DNA of 64,000 nucleotides, from contig NC_092617.1 of NCBI RefSeq assembly GCF_047663525.1, forward strand, positions 5,747,501-5,811,500, given 5' to 3'. Position numbers and translations under genes: made by a program. This DNA is from Anas platyrhynchos. Lineage: Eukaryota > Chordata > Aves > Anseriformes > Anatidae. The notes under the pieces were generated by a model. That model saw only the letters and a program-made list of their open reading frames with translations, was not told where the DNA came from and ran no database searches. Within the stretch, counting starts at the first letter, position 1. Each line of letters begins with the position of its first letter. Below are positions 51,901 to 59,500 of this stretch, piece by piece.

Positions 51901-53179
51901 GAATTGCTGGGTGGATTTGGGGGTCTTTTTTAGGGATTTTGGGGTCTTTTGGAATGATTTTGGGGTCTCTTTGTGGGATTTTGGAGTCTCCTGGGTGGAT
52001 TTTGGGGTCTTTTGGAGGGATTTTGGGGTCTTTTGGAGGAATTTTGGGGTCCATAGGAAAGATTTTGGGGTCTTCTGAAGTGATTTAGTGATTCCTGGAT
52101 GGATTTTGGGGTCTTTTGGAAGGATTTTGGGGTCTCTTCGAGGGATTTTGGGGTCTTTTGGAGGGATTTAGTAATTCCTGGGTAGACTTTGGGGTCATTT
52201 AGAGGGATTTTGGGGTCATTTAGTGGGATTTTGGGGTCTCTTTGTGGGATTTAGGAATTCCTGGGTGAATTTTGGGGTCTCTTTGAGGGATTTTGGGTTC
52301 TTTTTTAGGGATTTTGGGGTCTTTTTCAGGGATTTTGGGGTCTTTTGGAGGGATTTAGGAATTCCTGGGTGGATTTGGGGGTCTTTTGTAGGGATTTTGG
52401 GGTCTTTTTTAGGGATTTGGGGGTCTTTTGGAGGGATTTAGGTATTCCTGAGTAAATTTTGAGGTATTTTGGAAGGATTTTGGGGTCTTTTGGAGGGATT
52501 TAGTAATTCCAGGGTGGATTTTGGGGTCATTTAGAGGGATTTTGGGGTCATTTAGAGGGATTTGGGGGTCTTTTGGAGGGATTTAGGAATTCCTGAGTAA
52601 ATTTTGAGGTATTTTGGAAGGATTTTGGGTTTTTTTGGAAGGATTTAGGAATTCCTGGGTGGATTTTGGGGTCTCTTTGTGGGATTTTGGGGTCTCTTTA
52701 TAGGATTTCTGTATTCCTGGCTGGATTTTGGGACCTTTTAAGGTCCTTTAGGATCTCCCATCACTCCTTTAACACCTCCAACCCCCAAAAAACCCCAAAA
52801 CCCCCAAATTTTTCGTCCCCCCCCAGGTGGAATCCCCCACCCCGATGTCCCTGGAGCTGGTGGCCGAATCCCCGGCCCCCGGCCCCGAATCCCCGCGCCC
52901 CCGTTGCGTGCGTTCGGGGTGCGACAACCCCCCCGTCCCCAGCTCCGATTGGGACAACGAGTACTGCAGCAGCGAGTGCGTGGTCAAACACTGCCGGTAA
53001 GACCCAAAAAACCCCAAAATCCCCTTTTTTCACCCCAAAAAACCTTCCCCGTCTTTCCCACCCTATAAAAAACCCCCAAATTTCACCCCATTTTTGCCGT
53101 CCCCCCCCACCCCAGGGACGTCTTCCTGGCTTGGCTGGCCGCCCGCAACGCCAGCACCAGCGTGGTTTTCGTCAAATAA
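36903..53179 (+). CDS. TOX4: TOX4, TOX high mobility group box family member 4 (9 exons, N-terminal part disrupted in this sequence)
   Basis: Nuclear HMG-box protein, known as a subunit of the PTW/PP1 phosphatase (PNUTS) complex and a transcription regulator. Seen: [15 protein letters not shown] start, the [17 protein letters not shown] block, TTIDQSEL, a [18 protein letters not shown] box, a long Ser/Pro/Gln/Gly-rich region with VTVIPASIV, and the conserved C-terminus [11 protein letters not shown]...[23 protein letters not shown] ending VVFVK. Exons 1-2 and 5-9 join in frame. Exons 3 and 4 need three one-base additions in C/G runs to read through, and about 45 residues that follow exon 4 in human are not found. 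The convergent arrangement with METTL3 matches mammals. Confidence 0.9.
36950..38440 (+). repeat. TOX4 intron 1 G-rich short-unit array, 1.5 kb
   Basis: Near-continuous TTTGGGGGGATTTGGGGGG with GGTTGGGGGCGGTTTTGGGG blocks of roughly 130-190 bases recurring. G is on the transcribed-sense strand, with strong G-quadruplex and R-loop potential just downstream of the promoter. Confidence 0.9.
38605..38673 (+). CDS. TOX4: TOX4 exon 2
   Basis: 23 codons, phase 0 both ends, acceptor ACAG at 38601-38604, donor GTAAGA at 38674. Encodes [20 protein letters not shown] then GAE. Confidence 0.94.
38788..39028 (+). CDS. TOX4: TOX4 exon 3, with two apparent frameshifts
   Basis: Acceptor GCAG ends at 38787, donor GTAAGA starts at 39029. 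Encodes [20 protein letters not shown], then VAHFDEL, then in the next frame [20 protein letters not shown]. The frame changes at the C run 38933-38939, and again at the G run 39014-39019 before CTCTCCATG. The exon is 241 nt; human TOX4, as I recall it, has 81 codons (243 nt) here, so two missing bases fit exactly. Read as is, it stops at 38986-38988. Confidence 0.88.
39040..40250 (+). repeat. TOX4 intron 3 G-rich minisatellite, about 24-bp units
   Basis: GATTTGGGGGGATTTAGGGG with GAAAAAAGGGG blocks. G is on the sense strand. At 40250 it flips abruptly to a C-rich stretch (CCCCCAAA) leading into the exon 4 acceptor. Confidence 0.88.
40390..40510 (+). CDS. TOX4: TOX4 exon 4, truncated or missing its 3' end, with one apparent frameshift
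   Basis: Acceptor CCCAG ends at 40389. Encodes (in one frame) PYSSAPP and (in the next) [20 protein letters not shown] then IDQSEL, matching the family. The frame changes at the C run 40427-40432. After GAGCT at 40510 the sequence becomes a TTTTTTCCCTCTTTCTGACC minisatellite; no GT donor of any strength is seen at the expected place, and the segment that follows QSEL in human TOX4 is absent. Confidence 0.8.
40511..41700 (+). repeat. TOX4 intron 4 minisatellite, about 30-37-bp unit
   Basis: Units such as CTTTCTGACCCAAAATCCTG followed by CTTTTTTCC begin immediately after the last recognisable exon 4 codon. An in-frame readthrough from exon 4 would continue about 35 codons before a stop near 40618. 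Confidence 0.88.
41700..43048 (+). repeat. 1.3-kb polypyrimidine tract leading into the TOX4 exon 5 acceptor
   Basis: Almost unbroken C/T, first irregular TTTTCTTTTCC, then (42420-42960) tandem CCTTTTCCTCTTTTTCCC. It runs directly into CCCCCCCAG. Purine/pyrimidine mirror symmetry makes triplex (H-DNA) formation plausible. Confidence 0.9.
43050..43295 (+). CDS. TOX4: TOX4 exon 5 (nuclear signal and HMG box first part)
   Basis: 82 codons, phase 0 both ends. Encodes [20 protein letters not shown], then [40 protein letters not shown] and [17 protein letters not shown]. The Lys-rich stretch is a nuclear localisation signal and the start of the HMG fold. The donor is CAG|GTCCGG, weak at +3 and +4. 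Confidence 0.94.
43330..45790 (+). repeat. TOX4 intron 5 minisatellite, about 33-36-bp unit
   Basis: About 70 units of GGAGGTGGAGGCTCAGGAAA with TTCGGTTTTGGG. The first units overlap the intron start after exon 5. A copy of the exon 5 end lies inside at 44514-44564. Confidence 0.9.
44514..44564 (+). pseudogene. Copy of the TOX4 exon 5 3' end with donor
   Basis: 51 bases match the last 51 of exon 5 (43245-43295) except one G-to-A change (Glu to Lys: SLGKEQKQ). It is followed by the same GTCCGGGG donor and the same intron start. It has no acceptor of its own and joins the 34-bp array on its left. Confidence 0.92.
45895..47055 (+). repeat. 1.15-kb polypyrimidine tract, 13-bp unit, leading into the TOX4 exon 6 acceptor
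   Basis: Tandem CCTTTCTTTTTTT for most of its length, with CCTTTTTTT variants, ending CTCCCCAAACTCCAG at the acceptor. It is a second kilobase-scale pyrimidine array adjoining a TOX4 acceptor. Confidence 0.92.
47062..47133 (+). CDS. TOX4: TOX4 exon 6 (HMG box end)
   Basis: 24 codons, phase 0 both ends, acceptor CCAG ends at 47061, donor GTGGGC at 47134. Encodes [20 protein letters not shown] then RAIL. The length equals the human exon as I recall it. The last four residues differ and the donor is non-optimal. Confidence 0.9.
47232..47966 (+). CDS. TOX4: TOX4 exon 7 (low-complexity region)
   Basis: 245 codons, phase 0 both ends, acceptor TTTTTCAG ends at 47231, donor GTGAGA at 47967. Encodes [16 protein letters not shown], a poly-Ser run (TCC repeat), [12 protein letters not shown], a poly-Gly run of about 15 (GGA repeat), [35 protein letters not shown], a second poly-Ser run, [33 protein letters not shown] and IAGDVVPE. 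Conserved islands match TOX4; the homopolymers are lineage-specific. Confidence 0.94.
47975..49890 (+). repeat. TOX4 intron 7 minisatellite A, about 24-bp and longer units
   Basis: GGGAAAATTTGGAGGGATTT with GGGGGAAA variants, sense-strand G-rich. It merges with the next array near 49880. Confidence 0.88.
50570..50636 (+). pseudogene. Copy 1 of the TOX4 exon 8 start with acceptor
   Basis: 67 bases identical to 52827-52893, preceded by the same TTTTTCGTCCCCCCCCAG acceptor. After GAATCC it diverges to CAGCAATTCCTGGGGGCG and array sequence, with an in-frame stop 12 codons later. No donor is seen. Confidence 0.93.
51749..51815 (+). pseudogene. Copy 2 of the TOX4 exon 8 start with acceptor
   Basis: Same 67-base copy, acceptor and CAGCAATTCCTGG continuation as copy 1, ending in the in-frame stop TTTTTTTAG. 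If either copy were spliced in, TOX4 would lose its C-terminal Cys motif. Confidence 0.93.
52827..52996 (+). CDS. TOX4: TOX4 exon 8 (C-terminal Cys motif)
   Basis: 170 nt, phase 0 in and phase 2 out, acceptor CCCCAG ends at 52826, donor GTAAGA at 52997. Encodes [33 protein letters not shown] and [17 protein letters not shown]. The regularly spaced cysteines (CVRSGC, EYCSSEC, KHC) look like a metal-binding FCS-type motif. Confidence 0.95.
53116..53179 (+). CDS. TOX4: TOX4 exon 9 with stop codon
   Basis: Acceptor CCCAG ends at 53115. Completes Arg and encodes [20 protein letters not shown], stop TAA at 53177-53179. VVFVK is the family C-terminus. The preceding intron is 119 bases. Confidence 0.95.
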
Positions 53180-53405
53180 GCCGGTTTTCGCCCCAAAAAT
53201 CCGCCTCGCCGCCGGAGAAAAACCCGATGCGCCTTTTGGGGTAAATTCTCCCCGTTTCGAGCCAAACCAAAAACCTCCATTTTCCCCCCCTTTCACCTTC
53301 CCCACACCCCAAATCCTCCCCACCCCAAAACCCATTATCGACCCTAAAAATGTTATTTCCCCTAAAAAAAAAAAAAACACATTCCCGGTCCCTAAAAACC
53401 CCAAA

Positions 53406-53411
53406 TTTATT
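53406..53411 (-). terminator. METTL3: METTL3 poly(A) signal AATAAA
   Basis: Canonical AATAAA on the minus strand 50 bases after the METTL3 stop, implying a very short 3' UTR (about 70 nt). Confidence 0.7.
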
Positions 53412-53414
53412 AAA
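53409..53414 (+). terminator. TOX4: TOX4 poly(A) signal ATTAAA
   Basis: Only poly(A)-type hexamer seen on the plus strand after the TOX4 stop, 230 bases downstream. It overlaps the METTL3 signal on the other strand by three bases. Confidence 0.65.
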
Positions 53415-53460
53415 ATTTGCCCCAAAATGCTGCCCCGCCCTTGCCTTTTTCCCCCTTTTT

Positions 53461-53572
53461 TCACATATTTTTGGGTTTGGAGATGATCCCGTCGGGGTAA
53501 TGCTGCTTGAACTGCGCCACCACATCGGGGTCGAGCAGGTGGATCCCGTCCAGCTGGTTCCCCAAGGTGATC
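53461..53572 (-). CDS. METTL3: METTL3 last exon with stop codon
   Basis: 112 nt, phase 2 in, acceptor CAG at 53575-53573. Encodes [20 protein letters not shown] and [12 protein letters not shown], stop TGA at 53463-53461. The NQLDG stretch forms part of the SAM/METTL14 face. Confidence 0.95.
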
Positions 53573-56500
53573 CTGGGGCGAAAAAGGCCGTTTTTGGTTA
53601 AAATCCTAAAAAAAAGGTTAAAAAGGGTTTTTGGGGTCGCTCACCAGTTGGGCTGCACGTTATGGGGTCGCCCAAAAAGCTCGATTTTTCGGGTGCCCGG
53701 GGAGAGGCGCTCGATCATCCCGTAAATTTCGTCGGGTTTATGGCTGGTGGAGCGAACCTAAAAAGGGATTTGGGCTCAGTTTGGAGGATTTTGGGTCATT
53801 TCGGGGCGTTTTGGGGGATTTCCACTCGCCTCGGCCACGATGACGTCGCAATCCAAGCCCCGGTTGAAGCCTTGGGGGTTTCCCTTCACCCCGACCTGTA
53901 GGGGAATAAAAATTTTGGTTTTTTTTGGGGTGGTCGGGGGCGTCCCGAAAAGATTTGGGGTGGTTTCGGGGGGATTTGGCGCCGTTTTAGGGTCTCGAGG
54001 GGGTTTGGGGTGGTTTAGGGCTGGTTTGGGGGCGTTTGGGGGAAATTCTGGAGGTTTTGGGGTCGTCTCAGGGATTTGGGGGCATCCCAAAGGGGTTTGG
54101 GGCCATTTTAGGGGGGGTTGGGGCCATTTTGGGGGGGTTTGGGGCCATTTTGGGGTCATTTGGGGCCATTTTGGGGTCATTTGGGGCCATTTTGGGGGCT
54201 TTTGGGGTCATTTGGGGCCATTTTGGGGGTCTTTTTGGCGTCCATTCCTGAGGGTCTTTTGGCGTCGATTTTGGGGTCTTTTGGCGTTGATTTTGGGGTC
54301 CTTTTGGGGTGTTTTGGGGCCATTTTATTTTGGGGTCCATTTTCGGGTATTTTGGGGTCTGTTTTGGGGTATTTTGGGGTCATTTGGGGGTCTTCAGAGG
54401 CCATTTTATTTTTCTGGGGTATTTTAGGGCCATCTTGGGGTCTTTTGGGGTCAATTTTTGGGTATTTTGGGGCCATTTCAGGGACTTCAGAGGTCATTTG
54501 GGTTTTTTGGGGGGTATTTTGGGTGCATTTTGGGGTCTTTTGGGGTATTTTGGGGCCATTTTGGGTTCTTTTGGGGCTACTTTCTTTTAGAGGTCTTTAG
54601 GGGCCATTTTTGGGTCTTTAGAGACCTTTTTGGGATCTTTAGGAACCATTTGATTTTCCTGGGGTATTTTGGGTCCATTTCAGGTTCATTTTGGGTCAAT
54701 TTCAGGCTCCATTTTGGGGTATTTTGGGGCCATTTTGCGTTCTTTTGGGCCAACTCTTTTTCAGACATCTTCAGGGTCCATTTTGGGGTCTTTAGAGGCC
54801 GTTTTTGGGGTCTTTCAGGGCCATTTTGGGGTCTTTAGGAACCATTTTTTTCCCCTAGGTTATTTCGGGTCCATTTCAGGTTCATTTTGGGTCCATTTCG
54901 GGCTCCATTTTGGGTATTTTTGGGGCCATTTTGGGTTCTTTTGGGGCCACTCTTTTTTACAGGCATTTAGGGGCCACTTTTGGGTCTTTAGAGGCCATTT
55001 TTGGGGTCTTTATTGACCTTTTTGGGGTCTTTAGAGACCATTTTTTTCCCCTAGTTTTTTTTGGGTCAATTTCGGGTCCATTTTGGGCTCCATTTTTGGG
55101 TATTTTTGGGGCCATTTTGCGTTCTTCCATGCCAATGCTTTTTAGAGGTCTTTTGGGGCCATTTTTGGGTCTTTACCGCCCACTTTCGCCCTCTTTTGGG
55201 GCCGTTTTTGCCTCTTTAGGAACCGCGTTTTTTCCTGGGGGCATTCCGGGTCCATTTTGGGTCCATTTTGGGTCAATTTTGGGGTCAATTTTTGGGTATT
55301 TTCGGGCCATTTTGGGTTCTTCCGGTGCCAATGTTTTTTAGAGGTCTTTCGGGGCCATTTTTGGGGTCTTTCAGGGCCATTTGGGTATTTTTAGGAAACA
55401 TTTTATTTTCCTGGGGTATTTTGGGTCCATTTCAGGTCCATTTCGGGCTCCATTTTGGGTATTTTTGGGGCCATTTTGGGTTCTTTTGGGGCCACTCTTT
55501 TTTTAGAGGCATTTAGGGGCCACTTTTGGGTCTTTAGAGGCCATTTTTGGGGTCTTTATTGACCTTTTTGGGGTCTTCAGAGACCATTTTTTTCCCCTAG
55601 GTTTTTTTGGGTCAATTTCGGGTCCATTTTGGGGTCCATTTTTGGGTATTTTTGGGGCCATTTTGGGTTCTTCCATGCCAATGTTTTTTAGAGGTCTTTT
55701 GGGGCCATTTTTGGGTCTTTACCGCCCACTTTCGCCCTCTTTTGGGGCCGTTTTTGCCTCTTTAGGAACCGCGTTTTTTCCTGGGGGCATTCCGGGTCCA
55801 TTTTGGGTCCATTTTGGGTCAATTTCAGGGTTCATTTTTGGGTATTTTTGGGGCCATTTTGCGTTCTTCCATGCCAATGTTTTTTAGAGGTCTTTCGGGG
55901 CCATTTTGGGGTCTTTAGAGGCCGTTTTGGGGTCTTTCGGGGTCGTTTTTGCCTCTTTAGAAACCGCGTTTTTTCCTGGGGACATCCCGGCTCGATTTTT
56001 GGGTCAATTTCGGGGGATTTTGGGGCCGGCCTTACCAGGCAGTGCTCCTTGCCGTGGTTGAGCCAGTGCCCGGTGCGGCCGGTTCGGATGATGCGCTGCA
56101 GTTGGTTGGTCTTCACCCAAATTATTTCGTCCACCCTCTCGTACCTTAAAATTTTTTGGGGGGGCGTGGCCAAAAAGTGGGCGTGGCCAAAAATTGGGCG
56201 TGGCCAAAAAGGGCGTGGTCCCCTCCCAAAAAAGGGGGCGGGGTTTCGGGGTACTCACCCCCAGAGGTTGAGGCACTCGCGGCCCAGCTCCATCGCCCTG
56301 CGGGGGGATCAAGGGGGTCAACGGTGGAGGTCTAATTAGGGAGGTTAATTAAAAAAGGACCTCCTGGGGGTCCAATTAAGGAGGTTAATTAAAAAAGGAG
56401 CTCCAGGAGGTCTAATTAAGGAGGTTAATTAAAGAGGAACTCCAGGAGGACCTCCAGGAGGTCAACGATGGAGGTCCACCAGGAGGACCACCAGGAGGTC

Positions 56501-59500
56501 TAATTAGGGAGGTTAATTAAAAAAAGGAGCTCCTGGAGGTCTAATTAAGGAGGTTAATTAAAAAAGGAGCTCCTGGAGGTCTAATTAAGGAGGTTAATTA
56601 AAGAGGAACTCCAGGAGGTCAACGATGGAGGTCCACCAGGAGGACCTCCAGGAGGTCCAATTAAGGAGGTTAATTAAAAAAGGAGCTCCTGGAGGTCCAA
56701 TTAAGGAGGTTAATTAAAAAAGGAGCTCCTGGAGGTCTAATTAGGGAGGTTAATTAAAGAGGAACTCCAGGAGGACCTCCAGGAGGTCAACCATGGAGGT
56801 CCACCAGGAGGACCTCCAGGAAGTCTAATTAAGGAGGTTAATTAAAAAAGGAGCTCCTGGAGGTCTAATTAAGGAGGTTAATTAAAAAAGGAGCTCCTGG
56901 AGGTCCAATTAAGGAGGTTAATTAAAGAGGACCTCCAGGAGGTCAACAATGGAGGTCCACCAGGAGGACCACCAGGAGGTCTAATTAAGGAGGTTAATTA
57001 AAAAAGGAGCTTCTGGAGGTCCAATTAGGGAGGTTAATTAAAAAAGGACCTCCTGGGGGTCCAATTAAGGAGGTTAATTAAAAAAGGAGCTCCTGGAGGT
57101 CTAATTAAGGAGGTTAATTAAAGAGGAACTCCAGGAGGACCTCCAGTAGGACAACCATGGAGGTCCACCAGGAGGACCTCCAGGAGGTCCAATTAAGGAG
57201 GTTAATTAAAAAGGAGCTCCTGGAGGTCTAACTAAGGAGGTTAATTAAAAAAGGAGCTCCTGGAGGTCTAATTAGGGAGGTTAATTAAAAAGGAGCTCCT
57301 GGAGGACCTCCAGGAGGTCAACCATGGAGGTCCACCAGGAGGACCTCCAGGAGGTCCAATTAGGGAGGTTAATTAAAAAAGGAGCTCCTGGAGGTCCAAT
57401 TAGGGAGGTTAATTAAAAAGGGTCTCCAGGAGGACCTCCAGGAGGTCCAATCCAGGTTGACCTTCAAGAGAACCTCCTGGAGGCCAACCAAGGGAGACCT
57501 CCAAGATGATCTCCAAGAGGTCCAATCCAGGAGGATCTCCAAAAGAACCTCCTGGAGGCCCAAATTAGGAGGCCAATCAAGGAGGACCTCCAAGATGACC
57601 TCCAAGAGATCCAACCAAAGAGGATCTCCAAGAGGTTCAACCAAGGAAGACCTCCAAGATGACCTCCAAGAGGTTCAACCAAGGAGAACCTCCAAAAGAA
57701 CCTCAAAGAGGTCCAATCCAGGTTGACCTTCAAGAGGACTTCCTGGAGGCCCAAATTAGGAGGATCTCCAAGAGAACCAACCAAGGAGAACCTCCAAGAG
57801 AACCTCCAAGAGGTCCAATCCAAGAGGTCTAACCAAAGAGGATCTCCAAGAGGACCTCCAAGAGATCCAACCAAGGAGAACCTCTAGGAGAACCTCCTGG
57901 AGGTTCAATCAAGGAGGATCTCCAAGAGTTCCACCCAAGGAAGACCTCCAAGAGAACCTCCAAGAGGTTAAACCAAAGAGGATCTCCAAGAGATCCAACC
58001 AAGGAGGACCTCCAAGAGAACCTCCAGGTCAACCAAAGTGGACCTCCAAGAGGACCTCCAGAAGGTCCAATCCAGGAGGGCCTCCAAGAGATCCAACCGA
58101 GGAGAACCTCCAAGAGGATCTCCAAGAGATCCAACCAAAGAGGATCTCCAAGAGCTCCACCCAAGGAGAACCTCTAGGAGAACCTCCAAGAGGTCCAACC
58201 AAAGAGGACCTCCAAGAGAACCTCCAAGAGATCCAATCCAAGAGAACCTCCAAGAGGATCTCCAAGAGATCCAACTAAGGAGAACCTTCAAAAGAACCTC
58301 CAAGAGATCCCAACCAAGGAAGACCTCCAAAAGAACCTCCAGGAGAACCTCCAAGAGGTCCAAACCAGGAGAACCTCCAAGATGACTTCCAAGAGGTCCA
58401 ACCAAGGAAGATCTCCAAAAGAACCTCCAGGAGAACCTCCAAGAGGTTCAACCAAGGAAGATCCCCAAGAGCTCCACCCAAGGAGAACCTCCAAGAGCTC
58501 CACCCAAGGAGGACCTCCAAGAGGACCTCCACCCACAGAGGACCTGGAGGTGTCCCCCCACTCACCTCCCGGTGACCCAGAGGAAGAGGAAGCCCTCGTC
58601 CTGCAGGACGGGGATGTTGAGGCGCCGCATCTCGTCGTCGGTCAGCGTGCCGTAGGGCAGCTCCATGTGGATGTCCCAGGGCGGGTCGGCCATCACCACC
58701 GCGAACTTGCCCAGGATGCTGACGTCCAGGTAGCGGATGTCGCAGCAGATCCACTGCCAGGAGAAGACCCGGGACACCGTCACGGAGGGACACCAACAGC
58801 TCGGGGTCTACTTGGGGCGAGGAACGTCCCCATGGAGGGCCACCACCTATTTAGGTTCTAATTGGGGTGAGGAACGTCCCCATGGAGGGCCACCAGCATC
58901 ATAAGTCCAATTTGGGGTGAGGAACGTCCTCATGGAGGACTACCAGAAAGGTAGGGTCTACTTGGGGTGAGGAACGTCCCCATGGAGGTCCACCACCTAT
59001 TTAGGTTCTACTTGGGGTGAGGAACGTCCCCATGGAGGTCCACCACCATCTTAGGTTCTACTTGGGGTGAGGAACATAACTCCAATTTGGGGTGAAGAAC
59101 GTCCTCATGGAGGTCTACCACCTATTTAGGTTCTAATTGGGGTGAGGAACGTCCCCATGGAGGTCCACCATCACCATCATAGGTCCCACTTTGGGTGAAG
59201 AACACCCCGATGGAGGTCCACCACCATCATATCTCCAATTTAGGATGAAAATACATCCAAATGGAGGTCCACCACCATCTTAGGTTCTACTTTTGGGGGT
59301 GAAGAACACCCCGATGGAGGTCCACCACCATCATATCTCCAATTTAGGATGAAAATACATCCAAATGGAGGTCCACCACCATCTTAGGTTCTACTTTTGG
59401 GGGTGAAGAACATCCTGATGGAGGTCCACCACCACCATACCTCCAATTTAGGACGAAAATACATCCAAATGGAGGTCCACCACCATCTTAACTCCATCTT

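Larger units (their letters stand above)
49890..52790 (+). repeat. TOX4 intron 7 minisatellite B with two embedded exon 8 starts, about 1.1-kb higher-order unit
   Basis: Basic units of about 26-30 bases, GGATTTTGGGGTCTTTTGGA with TTAGGAATTCCTGGGTGG. A block of about 1.1 kb ending in C-rich DNA plus the exon 8 acceptor and start occurs at about 50.5, 51.7 and 52.8 kb (spacings 1179 and 1078), the last being the real exon. Confidence 0.9.
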
